A DNA stretch of 64,000 nt from Riptortus pedestris (Eukaryota > Arthropoda > Insecta > Hemiptera > Alydidae): assembly GCA_019009955.1 (NCBI GenBank), contig CM032230.1:104630001-104694000 (forward strand), given 5' to 3'. The notes beneath the pieces are model-generated. The model did no database searches, was not told where the DNA came from, and saw only the letters and a list, made by a program, of their open reading frames with translations. The position numbers were made by a program, and so were the translations under genes. Shown here one piece after another: positions 45,081 to 53,425 of the stretch (positions within the stretch are counted from its first letter, which is position 1; each line of letters starts with the position of its first letter).

Positions 45081-45582
45081 ACCCTAATTACCTTCGATAA
45101 TGACCAAGTCCCATATATAAACTTTTTCTGCTATCTAAACAAAGCGCAGTTTTAATTTTCACCACTTGTAAGCCTTATAGCTAGAAGTTTTGCGTTTTGA
45201 GTGCCATCCTGAGTAGTTTAATTATTTAATCCAATGTGATTTATCTAAACACTAGCGAAGTATTTGAATGAAGTGGTGCTCGTGATGAACCCGAAACTAA
45301 GGAAGCTATAAATTATCCTTATTTCTTATTTCTTTTATGGGTTGTTTGTCTGTTAACAGAACGCAAATGATGAACCACGCATTTACAAAGCGCTCTTTCA
45401 TGTCTAAAATAAATTGTTAGGAAGCCCTGGTTGTTTCTTACTGATATGTGCTTTTAGCAGATTTCCCTTAAGGGAATTCAGCTATTTTGAGGTCGTACTC
45501 ATGACGCGATTTTCGAAAAATTTCTTCAAATGTCCATCGATCCTACCCAGGAGATGACGAAAATGAGGTCCGTTCAAAATTA

Positions 45583-45588
45583 TATATA

Positions 45589-45650
<62 letters not shown>
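45583..45650. repeat. (TA)n microsatellite in Helentron copy 20
   Basis: Long TA tract with one 'tgtc' interruption near 45590. Confidence 0.95.
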
Positions 45651-45655
<5 letters not shown>

Positions 45656-46158
45656 CTGTTAACGCTCTAGCGGTCGCAATTTTTGTTTGATCGTTACGAA
45701 ACTCGATATTTAACTGTTTTATGTAAAAAGACAGATCAAGTTCGTTAATGGCTGAAATCGGACCAGAGGGAGGGGGGGGGGTTAGAGGGGGGATTTTCGA
45801 AAATTCGAAATATCTCCGTTATTATGCATCGGATCGAAAAATTGTATATAACCAATCTTATTGCAAATTAAATTTACTATAAATATTGTTATATATGTTT
45901 ATTCTCTATCTTGAATATTAACCGAGATATTTGCATTTTTCAGTTTTCAGCAAACCGCCACTTCTACTCATGTTACATAAACAATATTCTGCTACATAAT
46001 AAATCACATTATTCCAAGCTTAACACCAAAAAATGTATTGAAGAGACCTTTATTATACGAGATACATGCAAATATGTCCTGGTGACTCCCCCCCCCATCT
46101 TAAAGTTTTGGACTACTAAAATTTTATTGATTGAGATAACAATTATTCAGACTCATTA

Positions 46159-48459
46159 CACAGGCCAACGATGAAAAAACTTTTTTAATGAAAATACCTT
46201 ATTCTTATGTTGTTTAGGTTGCTGAATCCAAATATGATGCTTAAAAAGTTGTATCACCCACCATTTATTCACATTTTATAGTTAAATTCATGAAATAAAG
46301 AAACATTTTTAGAATTTAACAGCTTTTTCATAGTTAAGATAACATGAAAAAATAGGTCTAATGAACAAAGATGATGTTGGCAGCACTGCTGAAACACATG
46401 CTAAACAGCTGATGTTTTGTTTATTTTCAACATAACCTCACTTTTACGTTTCCTGTACATGTGCTCAGTGCAATGTCTCATCGCGGCTGTAAAAACTCTG
46501 CTGACAGTTTTTGTTATATTTGTGGTGAGTTTGTTATTAAAAAGCACCAAAGAAACATTACAGACTTTGTGAAAAAGGTTTATCTAGCATACTTTGGAAC
46601 CAAACTTGGAGACCAGGATAAACCTTGGGCACCGCATAAGGTATGTTATGTATGTGTTGAAGACCTCAGGAAATGGTCAAAAAAAGAGAAAAAACACTTT
46701 AAATTTGCTGTTCCCATGATATGGAGGGAACCAAAAAATCATTCCGATGACTGTTACTTTTGCAGTGTAGATATTACTGGTCATAACTCTAAGAACAAGA
46801 AGGTAATAAGCTACCCTAACCTTCCGTCCGCCATCCGACCAGTTGGGGACGGTGTTGTTTTGCCTATCCAGGAACCACCAGAGGACTTAAATTCTATTGA
46901 AACAGAAGTATTTTCTGATGTACAGTCGGAGTTAGATGAACACGATGAAGAATTCCAATGTGTTACAGAAAATGTAGAGCCTAAATTGTTCACTCAGGTC
47001 GAGCTTAATGACTTAGTTAGGGATCTGGGCTTAACAAAAGAAAAAGCTGAACTGCTTGGCTCTAGGCTAAAAGAAAAGAACTTGCTGGCGGCTGGAACCA
47101 GCTTTCATGTGTATAGGAAGAGAGAACAACAATTTTCGAAGTATTTTGAACAAGAGGGTGATTTGGTGTACTGCTCAGACATTCATGGTTTAATGAATGA
47201 GTTTGGAATTGAATACAAAACAGAAGATTAGAGGTTGTTTATTGATTCATCCAAAAATAGTTTGAAGTCAGTTTTATTACACAACTGTAACATGTATGCC
47301 TCTGTACCTGTCGGTCATTCTGTACATATGAAAGAGAGTTACGAAAATCTAGAAATAGTGTTAAATAAAATAGGTTATTCTGCACACGGTTGGATGATAT
47401 GTGGTGATTTGAAAGTTACGTGCATGCTCCTTGGTCAGCAAGGGGGTTTTACCAAATTTCCATGTTTCTTGTGTGAATGGGACAGTAGAGCTCGGAATCA
47501 ACATTGGTGCAGAAAGAACTGGCCTGCTCTTTAAAGCAACATAACCTAACAGAACAGTTTAAGAACATTTTACGCAAAAACCTTGTAGATCCAAAAAACG
47601 TGCTCCTACCACCACTACATATTAAGTTAGGTCTCATGAAACAGTTTGTAAAGGCTTTGCCTAAAGATGGGCTTTGTTTCAAATATCTCTGTCAGAAGTT
47701 TCCACACCTTTCAGAAGCTAAACTGAAAGAAGGCGTCTTTAACGGGCCTGATATTAGAAAAATGATGTTTGACGTTAACTTTGAATCCACAATGACCTCA
47801 AATGAAAAAGAAGCATGGGTTTCATTCAAGCAAGTTGTCACCAAGTTTTTGGGAAATAAAAAAGACCCAGAATATAAGGCTATTGTTGCTAACATGTTAA
47901 AAAAATTTGAACAGTTAGGATGTTTGATGAGCCTGAAAGTTCACTTCTTGAGCAGCCACCTCGATTACTTCCCGGAAAATTTAGGAGATGTTAGTGAGGA
48001 GCAAGGTGAGCGTTTTCACCAGGACGTTAAAGTGATGGAAAAACGTTACCAGGGCCGCTGGAATACCAACATGATGGGGGATTACTGTTGGTCACTTCAC
48101 CGGGAAGTTCAGCAAGCTATTCATCGCAGGAAAAGCTACACAAGAAGCTTCAAGGAAAAAAGGGAAAGAAAATATAAAGCAATTCCAGTTGACAAGTGAA
48201 CCTTGTATCATCACATAAAATTACTATTCCAAGTATTTTACTGTAAATACAAACCATTTTTACGATTCTACAGTGTTTCATTGATTTCCCTATATACTGT
48301 AAATGGGTATTAGACTATATAATAAAATACATTTTGCTTGGAAACTAAGGGTGATACATAAAAACTACGAGCAGATTTGGACTCACCACATAAAAATCTA
48401 TCAAGATCAGCTATTAAAATTAAAAAAGTTTTCAAAAAGGTTTTTTTTGTTGGCCTGTG
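46159..48459 (+). mobile_element. CACTA-like DNA transposon, 2301 bp, with TIRs and 3-bp target duplication
   Basis: Ends are CACAGGCCAAC and its perfect inverse GTTGGCCTGTG. The A/T-rich bases just inside also pair partially (aaaaaactttttta). TTA flanks both ends (46156-46158, 48460-48462). CAC-starting TIRs with a 3-bp duplication fit the CMC (CACTA) superfamily. It carries one transposase-like gene, broken in two places, in the same orientation as its host element. Confidence 0.85.
46473..48199 (+). pseudogene. transposase-like gene of the CACTA-like element, broken by one stop and one frameshift
   Basis: The first ATG (46473) starts an N-terminal domain with paired C-x2-C motifs (CYIC; CYVC; CYFC) and nearby His, likely zinc-binding. 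An acidic linker follows, then a segment with FIDSSK and GDLKV, a C-x2-C (CFLC), and a C-terminal half with EEQGERFHQD. The three acidic sites could be a DDE/DDD catalytic triad; this is inference. Breaks: an in-frame TAG at 47229-47231, just before 'RLFIDSSK', where this family (as I recall it from many arthropod and cnidarian genomes) has Trp, a likely G-to-A change; and a one-base loss near 47507 that shifts the frame. Otherwise open for about 575 codons, so inactivation looks recent. Confidence 0.75.
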
Positions 48460-48710
48460 TTATTAATTATAGTACTAGATATAGTAAATAGTTCTCAATA
48501 AAATAATGTGTTATATTCTGATATATTTCAGTAATTGTTTTTCTTTCCGGTGTGAGGCGGGCCGACCCGTTTGTTTACATTTCTAACCTAACGCTTCCTG
48601 TCGGCAGGTTCCTGTCGGTGTTGTGTGTTACCAGTATGTATATTTATCTATTACTAAACTTCACGAGGGAAATCTGCTTAGTTTACGCAGCCCCTGCGTG
48701 ACGGACTTTT

Positions 48711-49195
48711 ATAAAATAGTTTCACAAGATTGCTCAGCCCAATAAGCTATGAGATGAAACTGTACTTTCATTTCCGTATAATCATCATTGAAGTTTTCCC
48801 CTCTTTTTGTTTTTCAAGAATTTTTTTCTTTATGAAATTTTTGTATATTAATATTTTATATCAAGATTTACTTTTTAATACAATGTTTAGTTTTGTACAT
48901 CTTATTTTGTAGGATTACAAACAGATTTACTTAAATTTAATCTATGTGGGCTACATATTGTTGTTTATTTTATGTTTTCACTTTTTTACAATTTGACTAT
49001 GTTGATCGGTTGTGCCTCCATCAGTCAAATGTTCAGACGTTCCTATAGTTCCATGAGAAGTGATTACCGAATAATTATGATCTTTATTTGACCTTTCATA
49101 TTAAATATTTTACGGCTTGTTTCAAAAGTGGATGACATCGTCTTCCTCAATGATGATAGGAGTACAAAGCAGCTATTTCACTCTGTAACCATGCT
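48711..49195. other. intergenic, nothing recognised
   Basis: AT-rich. No supported features. Confidence 0.5.
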
Positions 49196-49850
49196 GTGTT
49201 ATGGTGGGCTCTTTTGTGGAGGAATGAAGTACAAACAAATCAAATAATTGTAAAGATACTTTATGAAGAGATGATTTGGCCTTCTCCAAATCCACATAAC
49301 TATGTACTATACCTGGAGACAGAAGAAGCAGCATTATTCATATTTACGGATTCACTTCACTTGAAATGCATAGTTAATGTCTTGAACTCAAGTGATGATA
49401 GTATAATAAAGGGACTGGCATTAAAAGTTATAAAAGAAAAAAAATATTCTGGTACGATAACTGAGTTGAAATTCTCACAGATGAACTTTTCAAAACTCCT
49501 ATCAGTGAGAAGATCGAAATTGTAAAGAAATTGCTTGCCGATGAACAATTCCATGGTTTTTACAAATAACTCTCATTTCACTCCCAAGCATTAGAATATA
49601 CTAAATAATCTCCACTACATCAGATCAATGACCTGAACCAGGACAGAAACTCTCAGCTTGAACAAGAAGCCTTCGTTATTAGGGAGGACACCGCCAACTG
49701 TTGACTGTGTAACCCCCAGGAACCCGAAGACACCTATCACTTCCTAGCTTCTTGTCCCATTCTCCAGGAGTTCCGCCTTACAGATATTGGACGAATTACT
49801 CTCAGCTGGGATCAAGTAATTGCTATCCTGAACGGAGATTACATTTAGTT
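49196..49850 (+). pseudogene. non-LTR retrotransposon 3' fragment
   Basis: From about 49630 the plus strand encodes a tail with C-x2-C, a stretch of acidic residues, H-x4-C (LCNP...DTYHFLASCP), then 'RIT-LSW' and a stop at 49846. This CCHC arrangement is typical of the C-terminal finger of non-LTR retrotransposon polyproteins. A TGA falls between the two first cysteines, at an expected Arg-type position. The 109-codon frame upstream (49196-49525) may belong to the same element but shows no motif I can name. Confidence 0.5.
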
Positions 49851-50464
49851 GTATTAAATATCTGAAGAGAGCTGGAAAATATCGCAGGTTCCTTTGCTTT
49901 GAGTTTAATTTATAACTACAGTTGTTGTTTTATGATCTTATATAACGGAAACACTACGACTGTTACTATTATTTTTTTTTTATTCAACATCAATGTTGTG
50001 TAACATCATTACAAATTGTTTTTATAATCTTATTTAAATATTTATATAGAAGATTGTTTTATTATAATCTGCATCATACTTCACTCTTACTAACGGTATA
50101 TACCAAGCACTTTGTAAATTATTGTGTATTTCTGAAATAATTATAATGGAATTTACTGTAAAATAAATAGACTGTGCTTACTTCTAGTATAATCTTATTC
50201 ATATGAAAGTATAATGAGTGATACGTTTCGAATATTATAAACGATACATTCTCATCCTGTTCATAAAATATATTTATTCATTTTGGAGCTTAGAAATTAT
50301 TATTCTATAAAATATTGGACTGAGGTTATTTTAAATATATTTTATAAAGGACTTTTTAAACATCCTTTACATTAAAATAAATCTATTAGTTTTTTTCCAT
50401 ATAAAAGATCATCTCTACTTCTTGAAAACTTTTTTTTTTTCCTTCCAAATGTTTAATTGTACAT
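49851..50464. other. spacer downstream of gene 7
   Basis: AT-rich. Nothing recognised. Confidence 0.5.
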
Positions 50465-50470
50465 TTTATT
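50465..50470 (-). promoter_or_regulatory. polyadenylation signal of gene 7
   Basis: AATAAA overlapping the stop codon of the relict third exon, at the same place as in gene 8. Confidence 0.55.
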
Positions 50471-50538
50471 TCGCGTATAATTCGTTAAAGGACTTAAGAA
50501 GTCGATATTTTCTTGAGAAATTTTGAACTGGAATTAAC
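50466..50538 (-). pseudogene. relict third exon of gene 7
   Basis: 73 bases after an acceptor (ctgatagcAG). The frame is open in phase 2 and encodes a 23-residue basic tail (RKYRLLKS core) ending TAA inside AATAAA. It is the counterpart of exon 3 of gene 8, equal in length. The matching donor in exon 2 has been removed by a ~19-base deletion, so it can no longer be reached in frame. Confidence 0.7.
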
Positions 50539-50544
50539 CTGCTA

Positions 50545-52549
50545 TCAGAAAAAAAAACGATATAGCTGAAATTTGATTTTTTTTTTTTTTTTGGTCATTG
50601 CGATTGTATCAGTTTCACCGCCATATGCCTTACAGCAACCGTTTTTCCAAAATTTTGATAGGCAACAGGCGCTTGACCATGGGCAGCATAATCCAATAGT
50701 GGAGTCGCAGCAGAAGTTACCATCTTCGCATTTCTGCCAGCCACATGATGCTACAAAATATTGTAAAAAATAAAACAACGTTTCGATTTTATTTAAATTC
50801 ATTAATGTGTATGTGTTTAGTTTAGCAATAGCGTTATAGACAAATATATGTATTTATAGATTTGAATGACCTCATTTTCGCAATCACCTTGGTAGCGTCG
50901 ATGCAGCTTTGAAGAAAGTTTTCCGAGATAGTCCCCTTTTTCCGAGACATTTGCCCATCCCCAATACCTCATTTCCCTACTGGGAATTCATACCTTTTGC
51001 TCTATATTTGTATTATGTTTAACACTCCAATGCACGCACCCCCTAGTGAGACATAAATACACGCGTGTCATCTGTCAGATGGCTGTTCACTTATTTGTCA
51101 AAAGTGAATAATATAATTGTTTTTTTCGCAATTTTGCAGGAATAATGGTGCATAGATGAATGAAAAAGTTCATAAATGTTCATAAATTTGTATTTGAAAA
51201 AAAAATTATCTGTATATAAATCTTCAAAAATGTTAAATTTTTGTAACACAGTTGCCACGGTAGCTTAGTTTCAATTTTATTCCTTATTACTTGCTTGCAA
51301 AAGGTAAATCAACTAGTAAACCTAGGAACACAACTCTTATCAGTCTTGTAAGATAGTTTCAGAGAACATAATAATAATGTAAAATGTATGAACACATTGA
51401 CAATTGAGCCTCATTTCTTGAACTTGGATAGTTACTCAAACAAATGGAAATGACCAATAAAAAAATACTAAAAAAACCAAGAACCTTTGCTTTTAAAAAG
51501 TTAAACTTAAATTTCACTCTGAATCACTTTCATTACCCGCACTCACGTTACATCCATCAGCACTAGGAAAGGCACAGTGTTGCAGACGTAAATATTGGCC
51601 ACATTCCTTGCAAGAATATTTAGTGTATCGTTTTGTTTTATTTTCCAAAATCCACAATGCTGGCGTCCACCAGGATCAGTAGCTGCTGAGTTGCTTGAAG
51701 CTCGTGGTGGTATTTGATCATTGGGAAGGAGTTCTCGAAGACGTGAGGTCATGGTGCGTGGCAAATTGCTGAGCTGCACTCGCATAATCAACTGATCTCT
51801 GATGAGTTCATTCCCCAGTTCACGAAGGAAAAGTCGTCGAGTTGGTACGTTTTGTCCGTTCCCCAGACTGATGACTTGGCCGTTGATACCAGCCACATCG
51901 AAATCGGGCATTATGAAAAACTAAGTAAGTAAGATTCTCTAGGCCAAAACACGTGCAAACTGCATTGGACGCACGCACACCGGCAACAGAACTGTCGAGC
52001 ATAGCGAGCTTGAGGAACACTAGGGCGGGGGACCAGGCTCTCCTCCCTCCATCAAACTTATGACGAAAAAACAGAACTGGTCATCTGTGAGATGACGCAG
52101 CGTGTATTGGAGTGTTATGACCATAACGGACACGCTGAAGCCAATCCAAGATCCAAACCTAGGACATATTATCTTATACTAACTGGAGATTCTCCAGAAA
52201 CTATATTCCATATCAAAGGAAATATATGAGAGAACAGGGTAATATCAGCTTCGCCTTTTTTGTATATTGAAAATGAATTTTTTTTCTTCGTTGACAGACT
52301 GACGAGTCCTCTAAAGGTTGCCTATCATAAAGAAAGTATCCAGAGAAACCACCTCATCATTAATTCTGTATTTATTTGGACTAATATAATATTTTTAAAG
52401 CTATAATTATTTCAAATTCATTTATAATTCAAAGAATTTTGTCTTGAGTAAAACTAACTGAATACAAATTGGTTATACTTACTTCTCATATTTAAATGTG
52501 TAGCCACAGAGCATAACAAAGTCAACAAAATTATTGTACAATTTTGCAT
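50545..52549 (-). CDS. secreted cysteine-rich peptide, gene 7 (lost second-intron donor)
   Basis: Exon 1 (52549-52483) encodes 22 residues (MQNCTIILLTLLCSVAT...), donor A|GTAAGT. Exon 2 (from 50750), after acceptor 'attttgtAG', encodes C-x4-C-x5-CC-x6-CC-x5-CC-x8-CC, closely matching gene 8. After 'YGG' the gene 8 donor region (GTGAG|GTATGT) is missing. The frame runs on through a poly-Lys tract coded by a poly-A run and a hydrophobic tail to TGA at 50545, 90 residues in all. An alternative GTGAAA donor is in the wrong phase for the relict exon 3 and would give an immediate stop. Intron 1 (1.7 kb) contains a piggyBac-like element and a Helentron fragment. The peptide core is intact; the tail is not ancestral. 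Confidence 0.75.
50835..50990 (-). mobile_element. Helentron-like fragment, copy 21 (reverse)
   Basis: Keeps 'gacaaatatatgtat', 'gacctcattttcgcaatc' and a decayed terminus 'ttccctactggga'. In intron 1 of gene 7. Confidence 0.55.
51024..52114 (-). mobile_element. piggyBac-like element, internally deleted, 1.09 kb
   Basis: Terminal inverted repeats CACTCCAATGCACGC / GCGTGTATTGGAGTG (one mismatch). TTAA on the left (51020-51023) and TTAT on the right (52115-52118), a TTAA duplication with one change. Further pairing just inside (catctgt-agatg). It retains only the 3' end of a transposase gene, on the minus strand. Confidence 0.8.
51500..51911 (-). pseudogene. C-terminal part of a piggyBac-like transposase, frameshifted
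   Basis: The minus-strand frame from 51911 encodes a basic segment (RRLFLRELGNELIRDQL, then LPRTMTSRLREL) of the type that precedes the cysteine-rich domain in piggyBac transposases. It reaches an H-C near 51662. The rest of the zinc-binding domain (CKEC, then LQHC and a later Cys) continues in another frame (KTKRYTKYSCKECGQYLR) to a stop near 51510, so one frameshift lies near 51655. The catalytic region is gone. Confidence 0.65.
52483..52549 (-). other. first coding exon of gene 7 (signal peptide)
   Basis: 22 codons plus one base, donor GTAAGT. Near-identical to exon 1 of gene 8. Confidence 0.82.
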
Positions 52550-52678
52550 TGTATGTGCCCGAGTATTTTCATAAATTGACATTATTCATAACACCTATAT
52601 TGCCTCAAATCCCTACTACATTATTAATATTGATTTTATTTTTAATCTTATTTTATGAGAGCTTTTCAGATTAGCTTA

Positions 52679-52696
52679 ATATAAATACTTCTTATC
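52679..52696 (-). promoter_or_regulatory. GATAAG + TATA promoter of gene 7
   Basis: Minus strand GATAAG (52696-52691), AAG, then TATTTATAT (52687-52679), about 130 bases upstream of the ATG. The spacing and sequence are shared with gene 8. Confidence 0.6.
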
Positions 52697-52699
52697 AAT

Positions 52700-53419
52700 T
52701 AATATGCCTATTTTATATGGATTTTATTTTATAAAGGTATTATCTACCAAATACTTTCACAATAATATTTTAGACATTCATCATTAAATAAATGTCGTCA
52801 GTACATTCCAAAAATCCTTGTTTTAAAGAACTATTTTTATATTATTTGTTTAAAATTTGAATTGCTTATCAAAGGGATCTGTGTGAGTCCTCAGTAAGTT
52901 ATTAAATTATAGCCCGGTTTGGTTTGGTATGGTTTTGTGTATTACTTATTTTTATATATCTCCTGGGAAATATAATATAACAACCACTACTTTGATGGTC
53001 AAGAATAAATACCAGGCTATTACTTTCCTAAATATTTTGATAAAAATTACCAAACATTCTAAATATATCCAGAGACTAGTGAAAAATTGACGAGAAATAT
53101 CAAATGTTTCCTGTCTTAGAAGTTTACTAATTGTGATGACCTGAAATTGGATTTAAAGTTGGGTTGTGAGATTTGAAAAGGACTGGCTGGGTACGAAATA
53201 TTCTTTAAACAGTTGAAGAATATATAACAGTTTTTCACCAAGTAGGTTAGCTGAACGGCCGAAGTGAGTTGGTAGGGTTTTCGCTGGCTTAAAACTGCTC
53301 AACTCTCCGAGAAAGTTTAGGAGTGAAAAGATTTTAGGTTAGGGATCAGATTTCTTTTACGTTGTAGAATTAACTTTTTTTTATATATTTTTCAAAATTT
53401 TATTAGAGTATATATACAT
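52700..53419. other. spacer between genes 7 and 8
   Basis: Bases 52700-53100 match 56040-56430 (for example 'tgttttc/tgtcttagaagtt.actaatt'), so the gene 7/8 duplication includes several hundred bases of upstream sequence. A possible SINE head (ttggtagggttttcgctggc) lies near 53265. Confidence 0.5.
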
Positions 53420-53425
53420 TTTATT
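53420..53425 (-). promoter_or_regulatory. polyadenylation signal of gene 8
   Basis: AATAAA overlapping the stop codon of exon 3. Confidence 0.65.

Larger units (their letters stand above)
45451..48710 (+). mobile_element. Helentron-like element, copy 20, long subfamily, split by a CACTA-like transposon
   Basis: The left part is 45451-46158: TTTTAGCAGATTTCCCTTAAGGG start, TA tract 45583-45650, G-run, core, and long-subfamily region to 'cagactcatta'. The right part is 48460-48710: 'ttattaattatagtactagatatag' to 'cagcccctgcgtgacggactttt'. Copies 10 and 19 read straight through this junction ('gactcattaataattac', 'ttcattataaattacag'). Confidence 0.9.
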
